The notes: generated by a model not told the origin, from the sequence alone. DNA of 64,000 nucleotides from Muribaculaceae bacterium (GCA_023666425.1 JAMPCA010000001.1:1036986-1100985); one strand, 5' to 3'; shown: positions 52,934-61,866, numbered from the stretch's first letter. Translations and numbers: made by a program.

Positions 52934-52948
52934 CCACCCTTTCCCGCC
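52919..52948 (-). terminator. Terminator between the AGCS symporter and the PIN-like gene
   Basis: An 11-bp stem (GGCGGGAAAGG / CCTTTCCCGCC) with an 8-nt loop. On the minus strand a T-rich run follows, so it mainly serves the PIN-like gene; it overlaps the symporter stop codon. Confidence 0.85.
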
Positions 52949-52957
52949 TCCGTACAG

Positions 52958-53737
52958 CTATTGTCCCTTCTTATCCGCAATCAGCGGCTTGATGCTCTTG
53001 TAGATCTCACTGGCTTTCCTGCTGTCCCTAAACTCCTTCGCCAGTGCGTTGCTGATGCCCGTCTTGGTCTTATATTTCTGAATATAGCTCACCACAAGAT
53101 CCACCACATCCTTATCCGGCACTGCTTCCTCCACCTGGATGCGCAGCTGCCTCTGCTCCGGAGTCTCGTCCTTCTTCTTATTTCCCTTTTTGCCGGACTT
53201 TTCAGACTTCTCCGGCTTCGCTTTCTTGTCCCCTGCGGACTTTTCAGACTTCTCCGGCTTCGCCTTCTTGTCCCCTGCGGACTTGTCGGACTTCTCCGGC
53301 TTCGCCTTCTTGTCCCCTGCGGACTTTCCGGGCTTCTCCGGCTCCGTCTCACTGTCCTCCACGATCTTGCTGCTTGCAAGGCTCCCCGCCAGTACAATCT
53401 CAATCCCGCGCTTCGTCCAGAACGTCACCAGACTGGAATATCCCCTGTCCTTTGTGACCACATAATAACGCACCTGGCGGTTCTCCTTCTCGTTCTCGCA
53501 GACCAGATACCCGAGATAGGTGGCGAGCTGGAAATCCAGCGCGTTTTTCCGCCCCACATCCACTCTCTGAAAAGAAATCTGAGCCTTGGAGCTGTTGATC
53601 TGCTCATGGAGATCAAACGTCATGCTGTCCGCGTTCTCACTGTAAAAAATCACAATCTGGTCATTTGCATCCAGCGCGCTGATTCCATTCAGCCCCGACG
53701 AGTTGACATTTTCAAAATCAACCAAAAAAACATTCAT
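52958..53737 (-). CDS. PIN/NYN-like nuclease domain protein with Lys-rich repeat linker
   Basis: A 259-residue protein. Residues 1-115 form a PIN-like (NYN-type) domain: the acidic residues in FLVDFENVNSSG, DVGRKNALDFQLATYLGYLV and VVTKDRGYSSLVTFWTKRGI line a metal site for RNA cleavage. A highly charged linker holds three 14-residue SAGDKKAKPEKS(D/E)K repeats. The C-terminal helical domain (about 195-259, VVDLVVSYIQKYKTKTGISN) may bind RNA or a partner. The target is unknown. It is transcribed alone and converges on the symporter. Confidence 0.82.
   Translation of the reverse strand: MNVFLVDFENVNSSGLNGISALDANDQIVIFYSENADSMTFDLHEQINSSKAQISFQRVDVGRKNALDFQLATYLGYLVCENEKENRQVRYYVVTKDRGYSSLVTFWTKRGIEIVLAGSLASSKIVEDSETEPEKPGKSAGDKKAKPEKSDKSAGDKKAKPEKSEKSAGDKKAKPEKSEKSGKKGNKKKDETPEQRQLRIQVEEAVPDKDVVDLVVSYIQKYKTKTGISNALAKEFRDSRKASEIYKSIKPLIADKKGQ
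53195..53346 (-). repeat. 42-bp tandem repeats encoding the Lys/Glu linker
   Basis: Three near-identical 42-bp units (starting at 53195, 53237 and 53279) and a partial fourth. They encode SAGDKKAKPEKS(D/E)K. Slippage between units should change linker length between strains without shifting the frame. Confidence 0.9.
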
Positions 53738-53748
53738 AACGTTTCCTC

Positions 53749-54612
53749 TTATATTTCTATCAGTTCGTACTCCCTGCTGCCAAAGCCAAGCGCTGCCGCA
53801 GACTCCACCGTATAAACGCCGTTTCTCGACTCAATCCTCTCAAGCAGATGATCGCGTCCCGGATCCTTCGACTGGTATACCAGATCCAGACATGCCTGAT
53901 CCAGTGCGACCGGGTCAAGCCCCGCCAGCACGCCGATATCCTTCATGCAGGGATCTTCCGCCACCGCACAGCAGTCACAGTCCACGGACATATTCGCCAT
54001 CACATTGATAAACGCCATATTTCCCCTGAAATATTCCACCACCGAGGAAGCCGCATCTGCCATGGACTCCAAAAACCGGTCATGGTCGGCGGTCCAGATC
54101 TCCTCCTCCCTGCCCGCACCGTGGATATAGGCCTTGCCGTGGCTGGAAGCAATACCGATGGAAATGTTCTTGAGTGCTCCTCCGAAGCCGCCCATGGGAT
54201 GTCCCTTAAAATGAGTCAAAACCAGCATAGAACCGTAGTTTGCCATATGACCGCCCACATAGTTTTTCTGTATCGTTTTTCCCTTCGGAATGGCGAGCTC
54301 AAGCTCACCCTCCTCGTCCATGATATCCACCTCTGCAATATCCGTCCAGCCATGGAGCTTCATGGTCTCCCAGTGATCCTTCGTCGTATCCCGCTTCCCC
54401 TCATAGGCAGTATTGCATTCCACGATCGTGCCATGCACCCGGTCGATCACCGGCTTCCAGAATGACGGCCGGATAAAGTTCTGGTTCCCCACCTCGCCGG
54501 AATGCAGCTTCACCGCTACCTGTCCCGGAAGGGACGCCCCAAGCCTGTCATATAACGCAAGCACCGCCTCGGGCGTAATCTGTCTGCTCAAATATACCTT
54601 TGCTTTTTCCAT
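53749..54612 (-). CDS. DUF362 domain-containing protein
   Basis: A 287-residue DUF362 protein. The characteristic parts are VAVKLHSGEVGNQNFIRPSF, VGGHMANYGSMLVLTHFKGH, PMGGFGGALKNISIGIASSH and the Cys cluster SVDCDCCAVAEDPCMKDIGV near residue 210. It lacks the ferredoxin-like 4Fe-4S module seen in longer relatives, though the clustered cysteines may bind metal. The function is unknown. The start at 54612 follows AAAGGAAG by 7 nt; the frame is open further upstream without similarity. It is 11 nt from the start of the PIN-like gene and probably transcribed ahead of it. Confidence 0.85.
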   Translation of the reverse strand: MEKAKVYLSRQITPEAVLALYDRLGASLPGQVAVKLHSGEVGNQNFIRPSFWKPVIDRVHGTIVECNTAYEGKRDTTKDHWETMKLHGWTDIAEVDIMDEEGELELAIPKGKTIQKNYVGGHMANYGSMLVLTHFKGHPMGGFGGALKNISIGIASSHGKAYIHGAGREEEIWTADHDRFLESMADAASSVVEYFRGNMAFINVMANMSVDCDCCAVAEDPCMKDIGVLAGLDPVALDQACLDLVYQSKDPGRDHLLERIESRNGVYTVESAAALGFGSREYELIEI

Positions 54613-54748
54613 AATTCTACTTCCTTTCCACGATTTACCGATTTCCTGTTTACACCTATTTCTTATTTTAGCCGAACTGGGGAAAATGCGCAATCATTAT
54701 TCAAAGTCGTCCCAAAATTACTGTTGCAGGAGAAATGTGTATTTGTTC

Positions 54749-54777
54749 TTGCGCTCTCCTGCCGGATATGCTATATT
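54749..54777 (+). promoter_or_regulatory. Promoter of the antisense RNA
   Basis: TTGCGC, 17 nt, TATATT with an upstream TGC (extended -10). Transcription would start near 54785 towards the holin-like toxin gene. Confidence 0.65.
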
Positions 54778-54784
54778 AGAAACA

Positions 54785-54886
54785 GTAAAGGGGAACCATA
54801 GAAACGGCTCTACCCCTCTAGTAAAATGCTTAACCTCTTATGAGGCCAGCCGTCACTATTGCAGTAGTGGCGGCTATTTCTTTTTT
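54785..54886 (+). ncRNA. Antisense RNA of a type I toxin-antitoxin module (candidate)
   Basis: A short transcript of about 100 nt predicted from its promoter to the terminator hairpin with T run at 54881-54886. It is complementary to the 3' end of the toxin gene and its untranslated tail, and the shared hairpin at 54848-54875 is common to both RNAs. The 5' end can fold with AGGGG pairing to CCCCT and TAGA to TCTA. The layout matches convergent type I systems such as fst/RNAII or txpA/RatA. Based on sequence only. Confidence 0.6.
54848..54886. terminator. Shared terminator hairpin of toxin mRNA and antisense RNA
   Basis: An 11-bp stem with one G-T-type mismatch position (AGCCGTCACTA / TAGTGGCGGCT), a 6-nt loop and T run on the plus strand. 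It overlaps the toxin stop codon. Confidence 0.8.
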
Positions 54887-54969
54887 CCCTTGTAAATCTG
54901 ATAAATCAAATTAGCAAGGGCAACAATGAGTATTCCTATCTGGATTAAATCCTGATATGTAACATACAT
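54874..54969 (-). CDS. Holin-like small membrane toxin (31 aa, type I toxin candidate)
   Basis: A 31-residue peptide: a short N-terminal segment, one transmembrane helix (residues about 8-26) and a basic tail KGKKK. It matches the short putative holin-like toxins common in Firmicutes. Such peptides damage the membrane when the antisense RNA is lost. AAAGGAGGG lies 8 nt before the ATG, a strong ribosome-binding site. A consensus-like promoter lies about 100 nt upstream. The antisense RNA at 54785 is convergent and overlaps its 3' end. The longer frame to 55098 has no ribosome-binding site. Confidence 0.7.
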   Translation of the reverse strand: MYVTYQDLIQIGILIVALANLIYQIYKGKKK

Positions 54970-55069
54970 TGCATCACCCTCCTTTCTTTCGTCTGGAGGG
55001 CTACTTGCACCCTCCAAAAAAGACAAGAAGGGGTACGCCGCCTTTGGCTCTATGGTTTCCCATGCATGG

Positions 55070-55098
55070 AGTATAGCACACATTTTTCTGTCAGGCAA
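55070..55098 (-). promoter_or_regulatory. Promoter of the holin-like toxin
   Basis: On the minus strand, TTGCCT, 17 nt, TATACT with an upstream TGC. It gives a leader of about 94 nt. The leader begins with GGGAAACCATAGAGCC, similar to the start of the antisense RNA (inverted DNA copies). Confidence 0.7.
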
Positions 55099-55134
55099 TT
55101 ACAACATTCAGCTTTCATGCATAGCATTCGGCAT

Positions 55135-56022
55135 TTATTCCGGCGCCGCCTCCACGGCCTTCCGGGAGATTATGTACTCGTACTCCGTATCCAGATTCCT
55201 GGGAAACAGGATATAGAAATTCTCCGATTCCTCCGTTGTATAGGTATCACAGTATTGTATATAGACCAGATTTTTTACAATATACAAAAAGTTACCATAA
55301 TTGTCATTTAAGGCTTTCTCCGGCTCCGTCTCCGGCTTCCCCGCATCGATGGGAGTACAAAATTCCTGCTTTGCGGCCTTCTCCCGTATCTCTAAAATGG
55401 ACAGCGGATTCCCCTCAAAGTCCACCCAGTAAGTATTATTGGTGATATCCAGCATCACCCACTTTTGATAGGCCGAGTCCCATACCTCGTTCACCACATG
55501 ACAGTCATTGTCATAAACGGAATTCGGCATAATCCACACCTTTCTCGCATAAATCCCCAGCGACAAGCACATCTCGTTTAAAATCTGCGCCTTGCTCCGG
55601 CAGTTGATGCCCTGCTTTTTGTTGTCCAGGCTGTACTCCAAAAGCTCCAGCGCGCGCATCGGGACATGGTTGTCGTAATCACTTTTATGTGTCAGCCGTC
55701 CGGCAAACGCATTCATCAGATTCCTCGCCCGCTCAAATTCGCTTCCGGTCTGTGCAAGCTCCTCAAGCTGGTACTGGCTGCGGAGCTTCTCATATTCCTC
55801 ACTGGAAAAATCGTAGGTAAAACTATAGTCCTCCCCTTCCCGAAATTCTAAGTCATTATAGAGAATCCCGGACTCCATCGTGTAGAGCTCGGAAGGAGAC
55901 TGTAAATAAGTCGTCCAAAACAGACTGTCTCCCCCGAAAAAGGCAGTAAAGCCGATAAAACCCAGACTGGCCGCCAGCAATACCGCCAGAATCACACACA
56001 CAATTTTCAAGTGCTTTTTCAT
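55135..56022 (-). CDS. Transglutaminase-like membrane-anchored protein
   Basis: A 295-residue protein with an N-terminal signal anchor (residues about 5-28) and an extracellular transglutaminase-like domain. The presumed triad is Cys in INCRSKAQILNEMCLSLGIY, His in DNDCHVVNEVWDS and Asp in WVMLDITNN. The C-terminal region (about 225-295) has no recognised domain. The function at the surface is unknown. It is different from the transglutaminase at 13505, lacking the repeat tail. It is 20 nt downstream of the alpha/beta hydrolase gene and is probably co-transcribed with it. Confidence 0.82.
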   Translation of the reverse strand: MKKHLKIVCVILAVLLAASLGFIGFTAFFGGDSLFWTTYLQSPSELYTMESGILYNDLEFREGEDYSFTYDFSSEEYEKLRSQYQLEELAQTGSEFERARNLMNAFAGRLTHKSDYDNHVPMRALELLEYSLDNKKQGINCRSKAQILNEMCLSLGIYARKVWIMPNSVYDNDCHVVNEVWDSAYQKWVMLDITNNTYWVDFEGNPLSILEIREKAAKQEFCTPIDAGKPETEPEKALNDNYGNFLYIVKNLVYIQYCDTYTTEESENFYILFPRNLDTEYEYIISRKAVEAAPE

Positions 56023-56042
56023 AACTGTCTCCTTTTTGTATA

Positions 56043-57026
56043 TTATAATCCCTGTTCTCCCAGAAACTCCTGAATCGCCCCATAATAGCCCTCCGGATCC
56101 TTGTCCTGCGACTGGGCGTGCCCGGCTCCCTCCACAATCAAAAGCTCCTTCTCACACGCTGCCGCCTCATATAACTCATAGGACATATCCACGGAGATCA
56201 GCGCATCCCTGCTGCCGTGGATAAAAAGCGTCGGCGTATCGCTCTTTGCCACCGCATCGATTGCGGAAGCGTCCCGCAGGTTGTATCCCCCGCGCAGCCG
56301 CAGCATCAGGCAGGCGGAATCCACAAAGGGAAACGGGGGCAGGCCAAACCAGCTTGTGATCTTATCGCCAAACATGGTGTAGGCGTCTGTGTAGGCACAG
56401 TCCGAGACCACCGCCCGCACATGCTCTGACAGTGTCCCGTCCCCGGTCATTATCAGTGCGGTCGAAGCTCCCATGGACTGTCCGTGCAGAACAATGTCGG
56501 CGTCCCCGTCCTGCTCTAAAATATATTCGATCCACAGCTCACAGTCGAAGTGATCCGTCCAGCCCATGCCGATAAAGTCTCCCCCGCTCTCTCCCTGACA
56601 GCGCAGATCCGGCGCGAGCACATGGTAGCCCTGTCCGTAATACCAGCAGGCGAACTGGTACATCTCCTCCTTCCAGCCCGTGTAGCCGTGCAGGAGCATG
56701 ACCCACTTATGGCTCTCCTCCTCCGCAAAAAACTCCTGCGCCACAAGCCTGTATCCGTCCTCCGATTCCAGCGAAAGCTTCTGCCCCTTCGCCTCCTTAA
56801 GCCATGCCCTCGTATCGTCCAGCGCCGTCTTGCGGTTCTCCCCGATCTCCGGGGTATGTACCTGCTCTGCATAACTCATAACCGTAATCTCCTCAAAGGC
56901 GTCCAGCCTGCTCATAAAGGACGGCACAAGACAGGCGCTGACCAGAAAATAGATAAAAACCGTATACAGCACAAAGAGCGCGGCCAGTATCAGCCCTGTA
57001 ATTTTAACTGCTTTTTTCTTCTGCAT
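56043..57026 (-). CDS. Membrane-anchored alpha/beta hydrolase
   Basis: About 327 residues. An N-terminal transmembrane helix (residues about 9-30) anchors it outside. The hydrolase fold follows with the oxyanion motif LLHGYTGW, the nucleophile elbow HGQSMGAS (GxSxG), Asp in FIHGSRDALIS and His in VEGAGHAQSQD. It is related to Bacillus YqkD/FrsA-type hydrolases, probably an esterase or peptidase-like enzyme of unknown substrate. Starts at 57056 and 57026 are possible; 57026 has GGGGG 5 nt upstream and begins right before the helix. It precedes the transglutaminase-like gene by 20 nt. Confidence 0.87.
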   Translation of the reverse strand: MQKKKAVKITGLILAALFVLYTVFIYFLVSACLVPSFMSRLDAFEEITVMSYAEQVHTPEIGENRKTALDDTRAWLKEAKGQKLSLESEDGYRLVAQEFFAEEESHKWVMLLHGYTGWKEEMYQFACWYYGQGYHVLAPDLRCQGESGGDFIGMGWTDHFDCELWIEYILEQDGDADIVLHGQSMGASTALIMTGDGTLSEHVRAVVSDCAYTDAYTMFGDKITSWFGLPPFPFVDSACLMLRLRGGYNLRDASAIDAVAKSDTPTLFIHGSRDALISVDMSYELYEAAACEKELLIVEGAGHAQSQDKDPEGYYGAIQEFLGEQGL

Positions 57027-57122
57027 GATGACCCCCAACAAGCGTTCTATTTTCATTATAACGCTTTCTTCCCGGAAGCGCTACGGGGAATTGCTCCCAG
57101 CAGAATCCAAATTTTTAAAAGT

Positions 57123-57148
57123 AAAAAGGCAGCTCACGCTGCCTTTTT
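57123..57148. terminator. Bidirectional terminator upstream of the hydrolase
   Basis: A GC-rich stem (GGCAGC / GCTGCC) extended by A5/T5 to 11 bp, with loop TCAC. It lies between the dipeptidase stop and the hydrolase start, and can end the dipeptidase transcript or attenuate the hydrolase transcript. Confidence 0.85.
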
Positions 57149-57361
57149 AGGAGAAGGTATTTTTACTATGGGGTATAGCAAAAACTATATAATGTATTGG
57201 GGGTTTTACAAGTAGTATAATAGCACGTCCCGGCGGAGAAGTGTGCACAAACTTCACAATTTTTTGTTTGTGTTTTTATAAACATTGTATAGTACTAAAG
57301 TATGGTTTTTGCGAATCAGGTCGAAAAAGTGCACAATAAGTCGCCTTATTTTTCAGCATTT
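57149..57361. other. AT-rich intergenic region between dipeptidase and hydrolase
   Basis: No gene is seen. On the minus strand TTGTAA, 16 nt, TATAGT (near 57190-57217) is a promoter candidate for the hydrolase, but the terminator at 57123 would follow it. Confidence 0.35.
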
Positions 57362-58354
57362 TCATACATGGGCGGATTTCATCGCATCCGCGATGACCCG
57401 CTCCACATTCCGAAACGCCAGCTTTTCTATCATTTCGTCGCTGTGCCCCCTGCGGTGCAACGCGTCGAACAAAAGCTCCATGCCCGTACAGTCTGCGATC
57501 TCAAATGTTCCCCCGATACCGTCAAAGTCCGTGCCGATACCCACGCATTCCCCGCCGCCAACCTTAATAAAATGCTCTATATGCCTGCAAAGCCCTTCCA
57601 CTGTGGTGTGGGCGTCTTTCACATCCGCATTGACAAAGGCAGGCGCAAAATTGATTCCCGCCACCCCGCCGTGCCCCGCCAGTATCCGGATCATATCGTC
57701 GGTGAGATTTCTGGTCGCGGGGCTGAGCGCGCGGCAATTCGAGTGGGAAGCCACAAAGGGCTTTTTACAACAGTCCGCCACGTCATAAAAACCGCCGTCC
57801 GACAGATGGGATACGTCCACGAGCATTCCCAGCCCGCCCATGTACTCCACCGCCTCCTTCCCGAAGTCCGTGAGGCCTTTTGCCATCTGCGCCGGGTCGG
57901 AGGAATGATTGTATCCAAAACAATTGGGATCGTTCCATGTCAGCGTCATCAAAGAGACGCCCATCTGGTGAAGCTTCTCCAGCTTTTCCATGCTTCCCTG
58001 CACCACCGCCCCGTTCTCGACCGTGAGAAACGCCGACAGCTTCCCGTCCTTCGCATTTTTCCTGTGCTCCTCTATGGAGCGGGCAGGCGCCACAAGATCC
58101 GCACACTGCTCCATGGTATTTTGATAAACGGCATACATCTGCATCAGCAGCCCGTCAGCTGAGGGCATCTCCTCCAGGCCAAACCAGCCCGGCTCATCTC
58201 TCTGGGGCAAAAACATGGCAAAAAACTGCCCCGCCGCACCAGCCTCACGCAGCCGCTTTATATCCAGCATCGTACCCTGCAGCTCACAGACCGTCTCCTT
58301 CTTCTGTACCAGTGCCTGCTCTAAGGTATCACAGTGCATATCCATATACCGCAT
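57362..58354 (-). CDS. Membrane dipeptidase (peptidase family M19)
   Basis: A 330-residue M19 (renal dipeptidase-like) metallopeptidase. Zinc ligands are visible in MDMHCDT (HxD), in FLTVENGAVV (the bridging Glu), and in VDVSHLSDGG and VASHSNCRAL. GIGTDFDG near the C-terminus is also typical. It hydrolyses dipeptides, often with D-amino acids at the C-terminus. The start at 58354 has GGGGGG 5 nt upstream. No signal peptide is seen, so it works in the cytoplasm. It is followed by a terminator about 215 nt on, and is downstream of the two-component regulator pair. Confidence 0.9.
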   Translation of the reverse strand: MRYMDMHCDTLEQALVQKKETVCELQGTMLDIKRLREAGAAGQFFAMFLPQRDEPGWFGLEEMPSADGLLMQMYAVYQNTMEQCADLVAPARSIEEHRKNAKDGKLSAFLTVENGAVVQGSMEKLEKLHQMGVSLMTLTWNDPNCFGYNHSSDPAQMAKGLTDFGKEAVEYMGGLGMLVDVSHLSDGGFYDVADCCKKPFVASHSNCRALSPATRNLTDDMIRILAGHGGVAGINFAPAFVNADVKDAHTTVEGLCRHIEHFIKVGGGECVGIGTDFDGIGGTFEIADCTGMELLFDALHRRGHSDEMIEKLAFRNVERVIADAMKSAHV

Positions 58355-58396
58355 ATTCTCTCCCCCCTGCCATTCCACGCGCGTCAAACCCTGCCG

Positions 58397-59086
58397 TCAC
58401 AGCTTAAACCTATAGCCCACTCCCCAGATTGTCTCGATATACTGGGGCTTATTCGTATTCATCTCCACCTTTTCCCGAATCTTCTTGATGTGGACAGTGA
58501 CGGTCGCAATGTCCCCGATGGATTCCATATCCCAGATTTCCCTGAAAAGTTCCTCCTTCGTAAACACATGGTTCGGATTTTCCGCCAGAAACGTGAGAAG
58601 GTCAAACTCCTTCGTCGTAAACTGTTTTTCCTCCCCGTTTATCCACACGCGGCGGGCGGTCTTGTCAATCCGGATACCGCGGATCTCCACAATATCATTT
58701 TCCACGATATTGCTGCCGATCAGCCTCTCATAGCGGGCCAGATGCGCCTTCACCCTCGCCACCAGCTCACTGGGGGAAAACGGCTTCGTCACATAATCGT
58801 CGGCTCCCAGCCCCAGCCCCCGGATCTTGTCAATATCGTCCTTCTTTGCCGACACCATAAGGATCGGCGTATTTTTCTTCTCCCGGATCTGCCGGCATAT
58901 CTCAAAACCATCCACCTCCGGCAGCATCAGATCCAGAATAAACAGATCGAAATCTTCCTTTAGCGCCCGCTCTAAGCCCGTCCCGCCGTCGTTTGCGATC
59001 TCCACCTCAAAGCCGGAGAGCTCCAGATAGTCTTTCTCCAGATCTGCGATCGCCACCTCGTCCTCCACGATCAAAATCCTACTCAT
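58397..59086 (-). CDS. OmpR/PhoB-type response regulator
   Basis: A 229-residue response regulator. The receiver has acidic pocket ILIVEDEVA, phosphorylation site Asp52 in LFILDLMLPEVDG and Lys in DDYVTKPF. A winged helix-turn-helix follows (QFTTKEFDLLTFLAENPNHV, then VTVHIKKIREKVE). The start at 59086 has GAGGAGG 6 nt upstream and overlaps the kinase stop by 8 nt, so the two are coupled. Its target genes are unknown; nearby candidates are the hydrolase/transglutaminase operon and the dipeptidase. Confidence 0.94.
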   Translation of the reverse strand: MSRILIVEDEVAIADLEKDYLELSGFEVEIANDGGTGLERALKEDFDLFILDLMLPEVDGFEICRQIREKKNTPILMVSAKKDDIDKIRGLGLGADDYVTKPFSPSELVARVKAHLARYERLIGSNIVENDIVEIRGIRIDKTARRVWINGEEKQFTTKEFDLLTFLAENPNHVFTKEELFREIWDMESIGDIATVTVHIKKIREKVEMNTNKPQYIETIWGVGYRFKL

Positions 59087-60563
59087 TGATAACCTCCTCA
59101 TATTTGCGTATTACAAAGTACATGATCGTACCTGCATCCTCCTTGCTGGTTGCCCAGATCTTGCCCCCGTGATCCTCCACAATCTTCTTGACAATGGAAA
59201 GCCCGATACCGCTGCCTCCGGTGGCGGAATTGCGGGATGCATCCGTCCGGTAAAAACGGTCAAATATGTAGGGCAGATCCTTCTGGGCAATCCCCCGGCC
59301 GTTGTCTTCCAGCTCCATCTGAATGAAATCCCCCACGTCCTTGATCCGTATCTGAATAAAGCCCTGCTGTTTGTTCATGTACTTGACCGAATTGCCTATA
59401 ATATTGTTCACTACCCGCCGAAGCTGCTCCGGGTCGGCGATGATCGTCACGTCTCCCTCCACATAATTGTAGTAGGAAAAGCCGATCCCCTTCGCCTCCA
59501 GATCCAGCCCAATCTCCTCCACACAGTCCTGAAAATACTCGGAGACATTCAGCTTCGCGTAGTTGTAAGGGATGCGGTTCGTGTCGATCTTGGAGTACAG
59601 CGTCAGCTCGTTGATGAGCGCATCCATCTCATTCGCCTTGCTGTAGATCGTGCGGATATATTTGTCCAGCTTCTCCGGGGTGTTGGCCACGCCGTCTATA
59701 ATTCCCTCCGAGTATCCCTTCACCGCCGTGATCGGCGTCTTTAGATCGTGTGCAATATTGCTGATCAGCGCCTTGTTCTCCGTCTCGGTGCTCAGCTTCT
59801 CCTCCGCGTTCGCCTTAAGCCTCTTCCGCATCTCCTCAAAGCTGACGCACAGCTCCCCGATCGCATCGTCCCCGCTCATCTCGATCTCAAAATCCAGATT
59901 GCCCTCCTTGATATTCTCCGCCGCTGTCTGCAGCCTTTTGATGGGCGTGATCATGCTCCCGTAGATCCAGATAATCATCATAAACGCGGTCAGAAGCAGA
60001 ATCAGTATCACTGCCAGCAGCACCTGCAGAAGCAGCCTTTTTACCTCCGGCACAGTGTTGCCGACTGCGGTGATGATAAACGCGCTCAGCCTCTCCTCCT
60101 CCTCCGGGACGTCGACCTGCTTGACCAATATACCCTCGTCGCTGTCAATATAGATTCCCGTACCGGAATCAGGCTCTGTCGTGCCATAGGCCGGGAGAGA
60201 CTTCACCACGCGGCCGTTGTTCTCCTCCCCGCTGTAGATAATCTCATCGTCCGCCCGCACCACCAGATAGGAATATTTTCCCTGGAGCGCCTCATTCAGC
60301 TCCTCCTGATACGCCTGCTGGCGGAGCTGGCCGGGTTCCTGCGACGCGGTGCGCTTAAGCTCCTCAAACTCAATCGCCGTATAGTGGTTCAACAGCTGCA
60401 CCGAATTCACAAGGCTGTAAGCATCGACATTGCGGATCCCGTAGGTCTGCCGGATGGCCTGCACCTGTGTATTGCAAAAGGCGATCACTGCCATCGCCGC
60501 CAGAAGCAGCGGCACAAATATAATGATGCAAAAAGAGATCATCAGCTTGGACTTTATCTTCAT
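59079..60563 (-). CDS. Sensor histidine kinase of the OmpR-type system
   Basis: A 494-residue membrane kinase. Transmembrane helices lie at about 8-30 and 177-202, with a Cache-free extracellular domain of about 145 residues between. A HAMP domain (about 200-255) is followed by HisKA with His272 in SNIAHDLKTPITAVKGYSEG. The HATPase domain shows NNIIGNSVKYMNKQQG (N box), DNGRGI (G1) and GSGIGLSIVKKIVEDHG (G2). It phosphorylates the regulator encoded downstream with overlapping genes. It resembles VanS/PhoR-type kinases. A TATAAT box lies 45-50 nt upstream. The signal is unknown. Confidence 0.93.
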   Translation of the reverse strand: MKIKSKLMISFCIIIFVPLLLAAMAVIAFCNTQVQAIRQTYGIRNVDAYSLVNSVQLLNHYTAIEFEELKRTASQEPGQLRQQAYQEELNEALQGKYSYLVVRADDEIIYSGEENNGRVVKSLPAYGTTEPDSGTGIYIDSDEGILVKQVDVPEEEERLSAFIITAVGNTVPEVKRLLLQVLLAVILILLLTAFMMIIWIYGSMITPIKRLQTAAENIKEGNLDFEIEMSGDDAIGELCVSFEEMRKRLKANAEEKLSTETENKALISNIAHDLKTPITAVKGYSEGIIDGVANTPEKLDKYIRTIYSKANEMDALINELTLYSKIDTNRIPYNYAKLNVSEYFQDCVEEIGLDLEAKGIGFSYYNYVEGDVTIIADPEQLRRVVNNIIGNSVKYMNKQQGFIQIRIKDVGDFIQMELEDNGRGIAQKDLPYIFDRFYRTDASRNSATGGSGIGLSIVKKIVEDHGGKIWATSKEDAGTIMYFVIRKYEEVINE

Positions 60564-60684
60564 ACTGCCTCCCGAAATAAAATGGGCATAGCCTGTAAAA
60601 TGCTACACCCATTATACCATTTCCCCACAAAAAACCGATGGAAAATATGTAAATTATTCTAAATTTTCTATAAAATCCGACGAT

Positions 60685-61866
60685 TTACAGATACTTTTTC
60701 AGAGTCTCCACCTTGTCCACTGCCTCCCACGGAAGGTCAAGATCCGTGCGGCCGAAATGGCCGTAGGCCGCGGTCTTGCGGTAAATCGGTCTTCTCAGGT
60801 TGAGCATCTTAATAATCCCGGCCGGACGAAGATCAAAGTTCTCGCGGACGATCTCCACCAGTCTCTCATCAGAAATCTTTCCGGTGCCGAAGGTATCCAC
60901 CATCACGGAGGTGGGCTGCGCCACGCCAATCGCGTAGGAGAGCTGAATCTCACATCTGTCCGCAAGGCCTGCCGCCACAATATTTTTCGCCACATAGCGG
61001 GCAGCATAGGCGGCGGAGCGGTCTACCTTCGTACAGTCCTTGCCGGAAAAAGCACCGCCGCCGTGACGGGCATATCCGCCGTAGGTGTCCACAATAATCT
61101 TGCGGCCGGTCAGACCCGCGTCCCCGTGGGGGCCGCCAATCACAAAGCGGCCGGTCGGATTGATAAAGATCTTCGTCTTATCGTCCACCATATCCTTCGG
61201 CAGGATCGGGTCAAAGACATACTTTTTGATATCCTCGTGAATCTGCTGCTGGGATATCTCCTCGTCGTGCTGGGTGGACAAAACCACCGCCTCCAGGCGC
61301 TTCGGCTTTCCCGCCTCATCGTACTCCACAGACACCTGTGTCTTGCCGTCCGGGCGCAGATATTTGAGCGTGCCGTTCTTGCGAACCTCTGTGAGCTGCA
61401 GCGCCAGCTTGTGCGCCAGCGCGATCGGATAGGGCATGAGCTCCGGCGTCTCGTTTGTCGCATAGCCAAACATCATTCCCTGATCTCCCGCTCCGGTGTC
61501 CAGCTCGTCCGTCAGAGAGCCTTCCCTTGCTTCCAGCGCCTTGTCCACGCCCATCGCAATGTCCGCCGACTGCTGGTCCAGCGCCACCATGACCGCGCAG
61601 GTATTGCCGTCAAAGCCTGTTTTCGCATCGTTGTAGCCGATCTCGTTGACCGTCTTTCGCACGATCGCCGGAATGTCGAGCACCGCCTTGGTGGTGAGCT
61701 CTCCCGTCACCAGCACGAAGCCGGTGCAGCTCGCCGCCTCGCAGGCTACCCGGCTCATCGGATCCTGCTCCAGGCAGGCGTCAAGAATCGCGTCAGATAC
61801 TGCGTCGCACACTTTGTCTGGATGTCCTTCCGTCACGGACTCAGACGTAAATAATCGTTTTTCCAT
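60685..61866 (-). CDS. metK: S-adenosylmethionine synthetase
   Basis: A 393-residue methionine adenosyltransferase with every conserved stretch: [52 protein letters not shown] and [20 protein letters not shown]. It makes SAM from methionine and ATP in the cytoplasm and is expected to be essential. AAAGGAG lies 6 nt before the ATG. Expression is under a SAM-I riboswitch and terminator just upstream, so it falls when SAM is plentiful. Confidence 0.98.
   Translation of the reverse strand: MEKRLFTSESVTEGHPDKVCDAVSDAILDACLEQDPMSRVACEAASCTGFVLVTGELTTKAVLDIPAIVRKTVNEIGYNDAKTGFDGNTCAVMVALDQQSADIAMGVDKALEAREGSLTDELDTGAGDQGMMFGYATNETPELMPYPIALAHKLALQLTEVRKNGTLKYLRPDGKTQVSVEYDEAGKPKRLEAVVLSTQHDEEISQQQIHEDIKKYVFDPILPKDMVDDKTKIFINPTGRFVIGGPHGDAGLTGRKIIVDTYGGYARHGGGAFSGKDCTKVDRSAAYAARYVAKNIVAAGLADRCEIQLSYAIGVAQPTSVMVDTFGTGKISDERLVEIVRENFDLRPAGIIKMLNLRRPIYRKTAAYGHFGRTDLDLPWEAVDKVETLKKYL

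Noticed and set aside
57149-57361. A plus-strand promoter giving an RNA antisense to the dipeptidase
   Set aside because: A TATAAT box is present near 57219, but no acceptable -35 box accompanies it and nothing downstream suggests a defined RNA.
60757-61854. A 365-residue plus-strand frame
   Set aside because: It is the antisense shadow of metK, whose protein sequence is unmistakable.
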